Source of the DNA: Neopestalotiopsis rosae
Taxonomy: Eukaryota > Ascomycota > Sordariomycetes > Amphisphaeriales > Sporocadaceae
Length of the DNA stretch: 64,000 bases
NCBI GenBank assembly: GCA_023078685.1
Contig: JALGAS010000001.1
Location: 806,001 to 870,000, forward strand
Direction of reading: 5' to 3'
A program made the translations under genes and the position numbers. Below, one piece after another: positions 42,952 through 54,763 of this stretch. How positions within the stretch are numbered: position 1 is the first letter of the stretch; the number at the start of each line of letters is the position of its first letter. The notes below the pieces were generated by a model. It ran no database searches, was not told the DNA's origin, and was given only the letters and a program-made list of their open reading frames with translations.

Positions 42952-44659
42952 GTTGAGTTCGAGAGCTAGATGCTCAGTCGACGAGCGTGAAATGACGCCG
43001 TTATGATGCAGAAAGGGTCCAAGAGAAGAAGAAGCAAAGAGCCCATGCCCCTGACTAGAGGAGAGGCGTGGCGGTTTTGTGTAGCAGACTTGGTGTAAGG
43101 CTGGCTTGTTGTCAGATGCAAGCGCCCGCGACCATGGTACGGGAAGAACGCCCTGGACACCCAAAACCCGTGGGATCACCACCCCCTGCTTCACTGGCTC
43201 GGACTGCGGATTCTGATCATTGGCTTGGTGAAAGGCTTCGTTTTGGTCAGACCAATGGATAAGTGAAGATGGGGATGGTGTGGATACTTGAGGTTGGGGT
43301 AGTCTTACTGAAAATGCAAAAAAAGAGCAAGGGACCTATCAGCTGGTATTGTAATTTACAATCTGGACGGGGCCTTCTGACAAGGGGGTAGGAAGGGCCA
43401 TGTCAATGCCTTGATGCTTCGCGCAGATTACCCAGGTATTCATTCTTTAGCGATGCAACACTTCAATGTACGCAAAGACCCTGATTCAGAGCTCAGGTAG
43501 TCGTCATTCACCGAACGGGACTTGCGTGTGCCCATACATCGGATGTATGTACAAGCCAGTGAATCATTGAACAAGTTTGCACCGCATCTTTGGTGGTCTG
43601 TAATATCATATTTAGTCTTTAGTGCCCTGATCCTTGCAAACACCCATGGTTATTTAAAATCCACCATATTCGGATCCACCCGCCGAGGATCAGATAGGGA
43701 TTGGTCACCAAATGAGACAAGTAAAAGTCTTAGCAAATGCTTTGGAGAACTCGTAGGGCTGGCAGCCTGGAATGAACATGAGCATCTGTCCCTTTTAGCG
43801 AGTCTTGCCGAAATTCGACCCCTTCGATCACTGCCTGCAACATCAAGTGCCGAATTGCCCCCAACGCTAATTAGGAATTTGGTGACCGTGGAATGGCAAA
43901 ATAACCCCATATTCAGATCCAAAATCGAATCAGGCTGCATCTTGGCAGCATGAGCCTGGAACATATAGGGAGACATCCGCCCATCAACATGATTGGGGTC
44001 TCCTCTCGGAACGGTTACTACCTAGTCAGGTAGTCAACTCCAGAACCGTGCCCGCTCGCCTAGCATCGCTAAGAATAAGGTTGAGATTATTATATCATTA
44101 CCATTCTTAGCAAGGCATGGATCGTCTGGAGTTCTGGGGCTTAATTTTAACGAGTTGTACAGCCTTGTGATGCGCAAGAATGAAATTAAGCAGGCATGCA
44201 ATGAGCAGTGCGTCAACTTGAGCTTTCCATTTAGGAGCATTGACGCTTGAGAAGTTGGAAAGTCAATGGAACTCGATTCAAGCTGCCTTCGGACATGATC
44301 ACCATACTCCAACGTTGTTCGCCAGCCATTCTCTCCCGATGATTGGTACGTCGCATCGAACAGGCAAGCCACTCAGTCTTGTGTCGCACGTGCGTGAGTC
44401 AAATAATCATGTACAAAAGACTTCGACGACGCTCTTATATATACTATCATCTGTATATATTTGAATGATGAGGCACATCAAGGGTTTGAGCTGATCTTAC
44501 TGATCCTAGTCAGACATCTATCTCTGCAACAATCGGGGCGCTCGCAAACTATGAGACACGTAAGAGGCTTCCAGTAAGTCGACTTTGATGCACAACTCTA
44601 CACAGTCCGCTGACTGTCTGATCTATAGGTTGACAGTGTATGAAATTTAGTCAAATACT
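42952..44659. other. 1.7-kb spacer without a supported gene
   Basis: A 143-codon frame at 43522-43953 (plus) overlaps a 108-codon frame on the other strand and shows no family resemblance. The remainder holds the promoter of the membrane protein gene and the 3' flank of the SDR at 44660. Confidence 0.45.
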
Positions 44660-45457
44660 CTACCAAAGAAGCACTCTGTGCTCTTCGGATTTCTCCACCG
44701 CATTGATAAATTTGCCAGAGTCCTCAGGCGTCGCCGAGTCAATGACCTTGAGCATTGCGACAACACTGTCCTCAACCTCGAGCGGCGGCTCATTGGGCTT
44801 GTCCTTGCGAAACTGTGGCCACTCATCCGCAACGTGCTGTCCCATACGTGTCTTGACCCATCCCGGGTGCAGCGCGATGGCAATCAGACCTTCTTTGTGA
44901 TTCTCCAGGTGCAGAGCCCGAGTCAACCAGTTCTGCGCCGCCCGGCTCGGTCCATAGGCGCCGCCGGGGACGGGCTCCATTTCGCTAATGCTTCCGACCG
45001 AGGACGTGATCCAGATGAGCTTGGGACTGTTCGACGGCGATCTCTGCATGAATGGCCACAGCCCCTGGAATACCAGCAGTGGCGCAATGGTGTTGATCTC
45101 AAACGCCGCGCGCAAGTCCTCGGCCGTCGTCTGCAGCGCAGTGCGCATGGGGTGCGCAAGACCAGCATTCAAGATGAGAACATCAACGTGGTCAATGCCG
45201 AACTGGGCGATAACAGCATGGATCTGATTAGGCGACACTGCCTTAGAGAAGTCGAATTGAGCTACGTGAAGTTCGCTTTCTTGGCCCTGCTCAACGTTCG
45301 CGATTTCCTTCTGTAGGCTCTCGGCTGCCTCTTGGTTGCGGACCGTTGCAACAACGATGTGATGCGGGCGTGCGAGAATGGATTGGACGAGACCGAGACC
45401 GAGACCCCTATTTCCTCCTGTGATCACAAAGACCTTGGCTGCGGTATTATTGGCCAT
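44660..45457 (-). CDS. Short-chain dehydrogenase-like protein with YxxxR active site
   Basis: A single exon of 265 residues from the ATG at 45457; an extension to 45547 has a hydrophobic N-terminus but sits before the usual family start. The cofactor loop is TGGNRGLGLGLV and NAG is in LILNAGLAHP. The catalytic stretch reads AYGPSRAAQNW: Tyr168 is present but the normal lysine is Arg172. The relatives (sniffer and norsolorinic acid ketoreductase-like SDRs) have YGPSK/YGASK. The ending HPGWVKTRMG is typical. The arginine may allow weak or altered activity, or the protein may be non-catalytic. It is followed upstream by an MDR oxidoreductase gene on the same strand. Confidence 0.88.
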   Translation of the reverse strand: MANNTAAKVFVITGGNRGLGLGLVQSILARPHHIVVATVRNQEAAESLQKEIANVEQGQESELHVAQFDFSKAVSPNQIHAVIAQFGIDHVDVLILNAGLAHPMRTALQTTAEDLRAAFEINTIAPLLVFQGLWPFMQRSPSNSPKLIWITSSVGSISEMEPVPGGAYGPSRAAQNWLTRALHLENHKEGLIAIALHPGWVKTRMGQHVADEWPQFRKDKPNEPPLEVEDSVVAMLKVIDSATPEDSGKFINAVEKSEEHRVLLW

Positions 45458-46055
45458 GTTGTTGTCAAATAGTATGCTGAGTCGAGACAGTGGTATGGAT
45501 AATACCCAATAGGAGTATATGAGAAGGAAGAAAAGGGGTGGCTGCAATTGCAGCCGTCGAAAAGCGCCTTAAATACACCAATTGTCTTGAGTTATTTTTA
45601 GACTGATTGAGGGGTTAGTTTTGAAGCCCTAAGCTGACGCCTATCAACATAAGTAATGGCAATATCCAATGCGTGCGCTCTTGCAAGAGTGCAAAGGTTG
45701 TGAACACAATAAATGATGAGAAGGGTTGATTATATTATTATCATCCTTTTAGATGCAATTGCATATACTGCGTCTCCAGACAGGAGTCATGGTTGTGCTT
45801 GAAGGGAACGATAATTGGGCGCACGAAAAAGGAAGCCCTAATAAGCATGTGAACACTCACGAATAAGTGTGCCAACAAAGCCTAGAAGATGAAAATCGAA
45901 ATTGTTTAATGTGCATGTTGCTGTAATCATCAATATTTTGAAGTCATAGTTCTTCCATTGCCCGCTGGCGCTGTTGTGTGAAGCTACAAACCATGTCCAT
46001 CATCGACCCCAGCCAGCTTCGACCTCCCAGTCGTGTCCTTTGATATCTTAAGACT
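45458..46055. other. Spacer between two minus-strand oxidoreductase genes
   Basis: Promoter of the SDR and 3' flank of the MDR gene. Contains AT-rich stretches at 45720-45770. No gene seen. Confidence 0.5.
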
Positions 46056-47256
46056 CTATGATGGCAACGGAAAGTTCCTCATTGGATGAGTATTCTCCGA
46101 CTGAGCATGCTCTTTGTGTTCCAGACTGTAGTACCCATCTTCCTGCGCGGGAAAAGGGGCCTCTCCAGTATCCTCGATACGGAACACGAACTTCGATCCA
46201 CTAGCCTCGCTATTCTTTAGCTTTTGGAGGCCAGGAATAACACCATGGAGCCCGCCCGGCACGATTTCATATGGATGCCCCGTGAACCTTCCATCTTGGA
46301 GGAGTCTGCTGAAGAGGCGGGCCCAGGTGTAGCCAAAGTCCTTCTTGTCGTTGAAAATGACCACGACGGTACTGCTGATGGCCTTGACGCCAGGCGGGTA
46401 CTTGAAGTTTTCTTTCTCCTTGGCAAAAAGAGCGGGAGGCAGGAGTGTGGCCACGACTCCGCCGTCCAGATTGAGGAAGCGAAGCGTCAGCTCGATTGTG
46501 CCACCTTCGCTGACCGTGTCCAGGACGTAGGGGTACTTCGGTCCTAGTCCTTCTTTCTGGAGAATCTTCTCGGCCTCCGCGACAACAGCATCCTCTCCCT
46601 TCCGGTAGTCAATGACATAATCCGCGAGACTGTGAGCTAATTCCGCAGCTCTCCCTGCGACGCCGACAATAGGGTAAAGTCCAGAAAGCCGAGCAAGCTT
46701 GGCGGCAAATGCGCCCGTCGCAGTGGTCACACCATAGATGAGCAAAGGGCCCCTGTTGTTACCAGACTCCTCGTCTTCCAAGTTGAAGGGAAGGGGGAGA
46801 CGCATGTCGGCATACAGGGCAACGGCGGCGGTAAGTGCAGCCAAAGGTATAGTAGCTCCCTCTTCAAAGGACACATTGGCTGGCAGGTGGAACGTTGCCC
46901 AGCTGGGAGCCACGGAGTATTCACCAAATGCTCCATCCACGGTGTTGAACTCGTGATAGGCGGCTACTCGATCGCCGGGTTTGAAGTCGAAGACATTTTT
47001 GCCGATGGAATGAACGATACCAGCCAAGTCGTCGCCACTGTTTCGGGCTTCGTTTCTCCTTTCGAACTGTCAGTCAAAGAATTCAACATCGGATTTTCTT
47101 CATAGTTACATACCAGAGAGGAAATTTCCAATCTTTAGGATTTGACCCAGCCACGACAACTTTGATAACAACTTGGTCGTCGCTTGGAACCGGGATGGGC
47201 GACTCGATTATTTGATACGCCTCAATGGAGGGTTGAACAATGAGTTGCTTTGGCAT
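46056..47256 (-). CDS. MDR-type (quinone/enoyl reductase-like) oxidoreductase
   Basis: Two exons (47256-47114, 47058-46056) give 381 residues. The N-terminal GroES-like half starts MPKQLIVQ and holds the family entry GSNPKDWKFP and DLAGIVHSIGKNV, then GDRVAAYHEF. The cofactor half has the LLIYGVTTATGAFAAKLA loop (AxxGxxx type) and ends near LKNSEASGSKFVFRI. Zinc ligands of alcohol dehydrogenases are missing, so it belongs with zinc-free enoyl/quinone reductases, close to the trans-acting enoyl reductases of fungal metabolite clusters, but there is no polyketide synthase here. NADPH-dependent reduction is likely. It shares a divergent promoter with a Zn2Cys6 regulator, which probably controls it. 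Confidence 0.88.
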
Positions 47257-47740
47257 TTTTGGGCTTCAAATTCACACAAGTCTCAGAAAGGTATTGAGTA
47301 ATTGCCCTTGATGAGATGAATTCTCATTTGTGTTTTGTCGTTCATACGCTCTATATCATATACTCAATCGATCAAGTATACTCAGACGCTAGTCCTGTTG
47401 TGCTTACGGTACAGTCCGCGGACGTCCGCCCCCTTAGAAAGCTGATTATCAATCAAGACATGCGAGTCTGCTTACAGACCGTCGCACTCGGTGATGTACA
47501 TCCAATGAGAGCAACCCATGGAGAACTAGTTTTTAGTATCGTTGGGCACGATTCTATCGCTGTTGGCCCACCCTATCAGCAAGCATTTCCCTCATCTATT
47601 GACTTTTAACTATTTGCCGGAGCTAGTTCGGTCCTCCGTGGATGATACTATTTCATTATGACATGACGTCTAATTACACCACTCTACAATACCGTTTCCA
47701 AGACAACTTTCAGTAGATCCAGGACCGGCACTTGCTAAAG
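47257..47740. promoter_or_regulatory. Divergent promoter of MDR reductase and Zn2Cys6 regulator
   Basis: A 484-base spacer with a dense run of CGG/CCG triplets at 47407-47428. Sites of this kind are bound by Zn2Cys6 factors, so the neighbouring regulator may control both genes. Confidence 0.55.
47407..47428. promoter_or_regulatory. CGG-N6-CCG followed by palindrome CGGACGTCCG
   Basis: CGG-N6-CCG at 47407-47418 is followed directly by the perfect 10-base palindrome CGGACGTCCG (CGG-N4-CCG) at 47419-47428. The cluster lies about 150 bases upstream of the reductase ATG. Confidence 0.4.
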
Positions 47741-49985
47741 ATGCGCCGTAGCAGGAACCGCGCAGCTCCGACATCGTGCCAATCATGCCGCTCCAAGAAA
47801 TTGAGGTGCAGTCGAACTCAACCCTGCTCCAATTGCACGTCTCGGAACATACCGTGCGACTTCTTGATTCCGCCGCCGCGGCGGTCGGAACTATCAGCAG
47901 GGAACTTGCACAATAGACAACGACTTCTGGAACGTGTCGAGAGATTAGAGTCTCTGGTGGAGTCAAGTAGAGTATCTGCCACTCAACCCGGAAGTAGGAA
48001 TGTAGAACCGGCCCCCGCATCTCCCGTGATCCCACCGGATGTCCCAAATGACAGTACGGAATCGTCTATACACGAGCCACGAGACGTTTGCTTGCGAATG
48101 CTCGAGCATGTTGCGACTAAAGACGACATTGATGTACGTCTCTCTCTTTCATTCTTCCGTAGTCATGATCTCTGCTGACCACAGCAACGTTTCGTGTAAA
48201 CAGTCGACCGCATCCAAAGGTCTTACCTTTGGCTTCGGAAGCACCCAAGAGATATGCCAAGCCCAGGCTCGACCGGGAGACTGGCTGTCCTCGGTCCAGC
48301 TGGCCACCCTGATGAGCAGCCGCATCGTGTTCCCCAGCTACCGCGTAGCCGTCCTCCTTCTCGACAGCTACGAGCGCAGCGTGGACCACATCTGCCACGT
48401 GCTGCACCTGCCCAGCACGCGGGCCATGATGCGCACGGCCTACCTCCGTCTGGGCCGGCAGGAGACCATCGCCCCGGGCCAGGCCGCCATCCTGCTCGCC
48501 GTCTTTGCCTTTAGCGTCTACTTTTACGAATCCTCCCCGGCGTCCGAGGTGGCGACCCGCGAGGCCGATGCTGTGGCCCTGTGCCGGCACTGGAGCAAGG
48601 GCGCCATGGACGTCCTCGACTACTCGCAGCGCCACTCGGCGGGCTCGCTCGAGGACGTCCAGGCCTGCATCATCATGTCGTACGTGACCTACTACCTCGA
48701 GGGCATGTCCAAAAAGGGCCGCATGCTCATGGCTAGTGCCATTTCCATCACGCGGGATCTGCGTCTGAACCGCTTGGATGCCGAGGACGGTGCGAGCGGT
48801 GGCAAGGAGGACGAACGCGGTGTAGTGGTTGGCAGGGAAGTGAAGAGGAGGATCTTTTGGCACTTGGTGACTACAGACTGGTACATATTATCCCAATATC
48901 TCCCGAGATATAGCTGATGGAGATGCTCACCATACCGCTGCAGGCTACAGTCCACAATCTCTGGCCCGCAAGAAGGCATGTACTTTATACACCCTCACCA
49001 TATTCACGTCAAGGTCCCCAAGGACTGCGACGACGAGTTCCTAGCTTTTCAGGAGACACCGGAGGAATCTGAGCCGCGACCGACGAGCATGACTTTTTTC
49101 CTAGCCAAGCTCCATCTAGCCCACATCTGCCGAGAGATTACGGACACGATACCGCTCGAGACGGCACAGCTCATGCGCATGCCCTACGAGCAAGTCATCG
49201 CGCTAGACCAGAAGCTCGAGGCGTTCCTCACGGACCTGCCCTTTTTCCTCCAGCTCGACGCCCAGAGTCGCGCGCGGAGCCGCAGCTTCGAGACGGTCTA
49301 CCCCAAGGTGCCGCTGATACGGTTCCTCCTGCTCACGACGGCGCACAGCCGGCGGTGCCGGCTGCACCAAAAGTTCCTCCTCCGGCTGTCGTCGGACGCG
49401 CGCTACGCGTACTCGCGGCGGGCGTGCCTCGAGTCGGCGCGCACCATCATCCGCGCCTTTGACGACTCGGCGCGGTCGGGCGACTCCCCGTCGTTTCCGA
49501 CGGCCATGGCGCGCATGGCCTCGGCGGTCCACTACACCCACCTGGCCCTGACCGTCATGGTCATGGATCTGTGCTTCAACAGGGACGAGGACGATCTCGA
49601 GGAGCGCAAGCAAGAGGTCAGAGCTGCCATGAAGATGCTCGAGGGAGTTAGAGAGGCCTCGCCGCTCACTGATCGGTCTCTGCACAGTCTACGCCAGATA
49701 CTGCACAATGGCAATATTGAGCTCGGCGATCCGAATGTGGCGCCAGTCGATTCAGTCGATGGTGCTTTCCATCCCGAACAAAGGACACGACCAAGGACAG
49801 ACATGATACCGTCCACTGGCAGCAATCCTCAACTTCCTTCTGGGTCAGATTCTGGTGACTGGAACGAAGCCTTCACGGCAGAATCGTCTCTGGGAAATCC
49901 ATGGACTTTGACCGACCAGGCATTGAGCCTTGGCTCCGCCACGTGGGATGATATCTTCTCAGCACTCAATTCCCGGCCTTTTTAA
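47741..49985 (+). CDS. Zn2Cys6 transcription factor
   Basis: Three exons (47741-48133, 48204-48880, 48944-49985) give 703 residues. The zinc cluster is C13, C16, C23, C29, C32 and C39, near the N-terminus as usual, followed by a coiled helix (LLERVERLESLVESS). The middle homology region runs from about residue 130 to 480, with STASKGLTFGFG at its start, VKRRIFWHLVTTDW at the second exon junction and ARTIIRAFDDS later. The gene is unusually GC-rich between 48250 and 49560. It diverges from the MDR reductase, suggesting a pathway-specific activator or repressor. The inducer is unknown. Confidence 0.9.
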
Positions 49986-50259
49986 TGTGCTATCAGTACT
50001 TTATCCACCGAGTATCATACCTGTGTATACAGCATTGAGCTAATCAAGAAAGTGGTATTGTAACCAATTTCCTGTGAGTAGCACCAAATGAAAATCATGA
50101 TCAGTACACGACACACAACAGAAAGACCGTATCATCTGTGCTCCATATGTGATATTATTCGTTCGACTGAAGTCGCAGAACTAGGTCAAGTTTGAAAAAG
50201 CTACTTCCTTGATCATCACGACTTTGAAGACTTTCGCGTTCCTCGAGTATGTATCGTGC

Positions 50260-52763
50260 CTACGATGCTCCCCAATCGCCGCCTTCATAATCCATGTCAT
50301 ATTGGCTATTGGCACTGGGGCGGCCAAAGCCACCGTGTTCTTCCGGTTCTTCCTGACCCGTGGCCGCATCTTGATCGTCCTGGGCACCAGATAAGTCGTT
50401 CTCCGCCTCGGCAGTTTTCGGTGCTGAAGAAGCCCACGATGCTTCCAACTCGCCCTCTACGCCCGGGATAGCCTTTTGTCCAGAAACCCCGAACATGAAT
50501 TGTTCAGCTGTCTTGCGGTCCTTGAATGTAATGTGCGTAGCTGAAGTATCTGTATGGATGTCTGCAAACTCCCCGATGCCCTATACAATGTTAGTACCTG
50601 TAGTAAACAAATGTGCCATGTTCGTGTCGTTCTCAACTTACAAAGAGATACTGCTTCAGCGCTTCATCCTTCACTGGATCTGTGAAGTCCACGCCATTGA
50701 GGGCAATAATCTTTGGACGATTGTCCAATGAGTACTGGGCATATGCGGCATGCACATCTTGAGTTGCACCTCCGCCTCTACCACGATAACTGCCCCGTTG
50801 ACCTCGGGGTTGATAGCCGCCCCTTGCGCGATATGGTCGTTGGCCCCTGCCACGATAAGGTGACCACGGGTATGAGTCGTCATTCGCGTCCGGATCGAGA
50901 CCTAAACTGTTTGCTTCTTCTTCCAACGCAGCCAGCTTTGCACGTAAAGCTTCTGCTTGAGATGGCTGCTCGCCATCTAGAGTCGCCTTGTTAAGAATCG
51001 GGGACAATGATTCGTCTCGAACTCCATTTGCAGTGAGCTTTTCTTGTAATGCACGCTTCGCTTCTTGTTGCCGAGCAACTAATTCCTTTTGCTTTTCCTC
51101 AAGCTCTTGGCGCTGGCGTTCTAATGCCTCACGCTTTTGTTGTTTCTCCAAGTGTATCTTCTGGGCTTCTTCTTGCTTGCGCTTAAAATCCTCAATGTCA
51201 AAGTCAGGCTCAGGCATTGCAATATCGCCATTAGACGAGCCATTCTTGGCATTTTTGGTGTGTCTTTTGTCTTGGACAAGTTGCGATTCGTCCTTGTACC
51301 AGTACACTTTGACAAACCGGTTATCAAAAACGACTTTTGGCGATTTCCACGCGGTATTGGCCGAAGCCCAGTCATCGTATTTGACGACAGCGATTCGCTT
51401 TTGCGTGCCAGCTACAGGCCGTAAATCAACCTCTTGAACAGGACCAAACTCGGCAAAGAAGTTTCGGACCGCATCCTCGGAGAAATTCTCTTCAGGGATA
51501 TTCTCCACTACAATTTTCGTATTTGCCTTGTCGTGATTAGGGCCTTCTGCAGCTACTGCCGATCGTCCTCCTTTTCTCTTGGGCTTCTTAGGCTCCCGTC
51601 GAGTGGGCGGCGGCATTGGCAAGAACGCCATGTCCATTGGCTTGACAGGCTGACCAGGATGCTCGAACGTACCCATGGCAGCATTATTAGGATCATATTC
51701 ATCAGTGGTAGGAGGTTGAAACGGAGGCATGAAGGCTGCGCTATTGCCATGCTCATATTGACACCTGGTGCCACGGGAGCAGAAACCCTTGGTAGCATAT
51801 TCCCTGCATTGTCCTCGCCTTTGACGCGATGACGAAGGCATCGTCTGGCCCGAATAAGCTGGCTTGGGTAGCGCCCCATTCGACGGTAAATGTAATCCCA
51901 TCTGTGCTCCCAATTCTTGCAGTTGTCGGATGTTTTCCATTATAGCATTTGCGTCGAATAATTGCGGACTGTTGTAGCCAGGTGTGGGAAATTCGCTTGC
52001 GGTCGGATTGAGAGGACCGCCGTTGTAACCACCGAATCCGCCGCGTCCCCTCGAAGAATTAGGATCATCGTACCGTCCGCCACGGGTGTTGGGGCCACCA
52101 CCTCTCTTCGCTTGTTTGTAAGGTTGTTGTTGTGGAGGGCCTCCACCATAGTCCCAACTCATTACTTGCGGATCTGGTGCATCTAGATCACGATAGGAGC
52201 GCTTCTTCGAGCCATTGCGAAATGATTGCGAAGCAAAAGCGGTTGGAGTTTCGGCATATGGTGTGTGCTGTACATCACGCGACTGAAACGGCGCCTTCTG
52301 TAGAGCGGCTGGTCCTGAAGGGATCTTGGGTGCCTGTGGCAAGGGCTTCGGCGCTTGACGGGAAACGGGCGGAGCGGGAGGTGCGCCGGGCAAGTACGAT
52401 TTGTACTTGACCGCTTGGAAGACATCGTCGGTGAATGGAGCAGAGTCTGGAATAAAAGTCAGCCGATGGTACAGCTGGGCAAAAATTTGCAGTTCAGGGC
52501 GAGGTATTGTTCCACCCACCTTCTCTTAGAAAATCCGGTATCTCTTCTTCGAACAGCTTGCGAATAGTGTCAACATCAGCATCATGTCTTAATAGAGCAA
52601 TGACGTAGTCAGCAAGGACATCGGCATCAGCGTCGGAACTGCAGAAAGCAAGGTTAATTTGTACTCAGATGGATAGGGAATTCGGATCGTCTCCGTACGT
52701 ATTTTCAAGACGCTTGATGATCCAAGCCCTCAGGTGAGGCGCGTCGGCCTCCTCAAACAACAT
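50260..52763 (-). CDS. RBM26/27-like RNA-binding protein (PWI-like, CCCH zinc finger, RRM)
   Basis: Four exons (52763-52699, 52638-52520, 52446-50642, 50580-50260) give 769 residues. The N-terminus (MLFEEADAPHLRAWIIKRLE, later ALLRHDADVDTIRKLFEEE) is a PWI-like helical domain. The zinc finger CREYATKGFCSRGTRCQYEH has the C-x8-C-x5-C-x3-H spacing. One RRM starts at TKIVVENIPEENFSEDAV; a long coiled coil and an RGG-rich stretch follow, and a second RRM-like unit is split by the last intron (YLFV / GIGEFADI). The architecture matches human RBM26/27 and fission yeast Rmn1, which act with nuclear exosome adaptors in RNA decay. Nuclear RNA surveillance is the likely role. Confidence 0.88.
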
Positions 52764-53827
52764 GGCGTTGGATCAAGCGCTTCGACGAAGGATGTAGTCG
52801 TGTTCAGGTAAAAAATGGCAACCTGTTGAACATGTGGTTCGAAGCTCGAATTAGTGACGGTTTAAAGTGCTCATAAAGACATCGAGGGCGGCATTGTGGT
52901 TTGCGCCTGAGAAATATTTTCTGGCGGCCGAGTACCGTTGTCTTGAGGAAGAAAGAATCACGAAGCCGGCGACGCAGGGCCGAGCTATGGTGGACTCCAT
53001 GCAAGGCTAAGCTGGTTACCTGCAAGGAAGGCACTGTTGGTCTGGTAAATTTTTACTGAAGCTTGACGGGCTTTGTATCGCTGATTGGACGCGGCTTTTA
53101 GTGGATGGAATGCCAGGAACGCGCTGGGAGACGTGCCGCGCCACCAACTACTAGTGGACCACTCTGAAATTTGACTTCACTCTGATGGCGGGGGCGGGGC
53201 GTTTGGTTGGAAGGGAAGGAAGATGAGACGAGCCAATTAATTGACTGATTGATAAATGTCTTGCATTGTTCATTGGGCCTCGAGAATAAGCATCGTGTCT
53301 TTCAAGTGAGACAGTCCGTTTGGAAGATGATAAGATGACCTTCTTGGATGTTGACTGGAAGTACCAGAGACCGTGCCGAGAACGTTCTGCCATAGTACGC
53401 AAGCAAACGTCCGATAAACAAAAAGAAAGATTTATCGATTAGATTTCCATGTAGTATCCAACTCAACTATCGTGCCGCTAGAACTCAAAGCCAGTTGTGC
53501 ACTAGCTAATGGAACTCAAGGAAGGCGATCCGACATCGTGGCCGTCTAAGCATCTCACCTAATCTTATCTAGGTACCAATCGACTTCCTGTTCCAACCAG
53601 GACATGCATATTCGACACATCCAGCTGCGCAACTGATATCATCGCTCGTTTGTACCCCCTGGCCGTGACTCATCGTTGCATGTTCCAAGTAACAAACGAG
53701 ATTCCTTAGGCAAACGGCCAGTGTCTGCTTTTGGCGATATACTTTCGGCATTATCTCGCAGATCCTCAGCGCTATTGCTTCGTGTAATATTCAAGCAATA
53801 CTGCAGAGACCAGGTTGCTGAACCAAG
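52764..53827. promoter_or_regulatory. Divergent promoter region (RBM26-like / histidinol phosphatase)
   Basis: About 1.06 kb between two divergent housekeeping starts. Short frames on both strands show no family resemblance. No further element recognised. Confidence 0.5.
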
Positions 53828-54763
53828 ATGGCATTTACCATGCACTCTCACTCGGGGCAGTTTTGCCCCGGCCACGCCAAAGACCAGCTGGAGGACATCA
53901 TCCTGGCTGCCATCGCCAAGGGCTTCACCATGATGGGCCTGACCGAGCACATGCCGCGCACCAGCCTGGACGACCTGTACCCGGAGGAGATGGACGACCC
54001 GGAGGCGAGCCTGGCAGTCCTGTTCCCGCGGCACGAGGCGTACCTCGTCGAGGCCCGGCGGCTGCAGACAAAGTACGCCTCCCAGATCCACCTCGTCATT
54101 GGCTTCGAGGGCGAATGGATCCGGCCGGCGTACGGCCCCCTGATCGGGGAGCTGCTGGCCGCGCACCCGAGCGTCGACTACTTCATGGGCTCGCTGCACC
54201 ACGTCAACGGGGTGCCGCTCGACTTTGACGCCGCCTTTTACGCCCGCGCCGTGGCCTCGGCTGGGGGCGGCGAAGAGCAGATGTACGAGCGCTATTACGA
54301 CCAGCAGCACGAGATGCTGGTCGCCATGAAGCCCCGCGTTGTCGGCCACTTTGACCTGCCACGCCTGCTCAGCGAAGACCCGGCCCGCGACATGAGAAAA
54401 TGGAAAGGCGTATGGGAGAGAATTATCCGCAATCTCAAATTCATTGCGAGCTATGGAGGTTGGCTTGAATGCAATACCAGTGCGTTGCGCAAGGGCCTGG
54501 CTGAGCCGTATCCAGCGCGGCCGATTGCCGAGGAATGGCTTAAAATGGGCGGTAAATTCACATTCTCAGACGACAGCCACGGCATTGCTCAGCTGGGCAC
54601 AAACTATATGAAAGGCCTCGAGTATCTGGAGAGTCTAGGTCTAAGCGAGGTGTGGAAAATTGAGCGCACTCCGCACCCCTGGGCAGAGGGCCACGGAAAG
54701 GCAACTCTGAAAGAGACCAGCGTCGCCATTACTGACATCAAGAAGGTGTGTCAAGACTGGTAG
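53828..54763 (+). CDS. HIS2: Histidinol-phosphatase, PHP family
   Basis: A single exon of 311 residues, the usual length. The PHP signatures are at the start (MAFTMHSHSGQFC with H6 and H8), GLTEHMPR, then GFEGEWIRP, MGSLHHVNG, VVGHFDLPRL, and the closing FTFSDDSHG with metal-binding Asp and His. All metal ligands seem present. The enzyme removes phosphate from L-histidinol phosphate, the penultimate step of histidine biosynthesis, in the cytosol. Codons in the first two thirds are strongly GC-ending. It is convergent with MET13. Confidence 0.93.
   Translation: MAFTMHSHSGQFCPGHAKDQLEDIILAAIAKGFTMMGLTEHMPRTSLDDLYPEEMDDPEASLAVLFPRHEAYLVEARRLQTKYASQIHLVIGFEGEWIRPAYGPLIGELLAAHPSVDYFMGSLHHVNGVPLDFDAAFYARAVASAGGGEEQMYERYYDQQHEMLVAMKPRVVGHFDLPRLLSEDPARDMRKWKGVWERIIRNLKFIASYGGWLECNTSALRKGLAEPYPARPIAEEWLKMGGKFTFSDDSHGIAQLGTNYMKGLEYLESLGLSEVWKIERTPHPWAEGHGKATLKETSVAITDIKKVCQDW

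Noticed and set aside
43522..43953. 143-codon plus-strand frame
   Set aside because: No recognisable domain, average base composition, overlaps another frame on the opposite strand and lacks splice-supported extension.
48117..48863. 248-codon minus-strand frame opposite the Zn2Cys6 gene
   Set aside because: Antisense shadow in a strongly GC-ending exon; the plus strand has the conserved domain.
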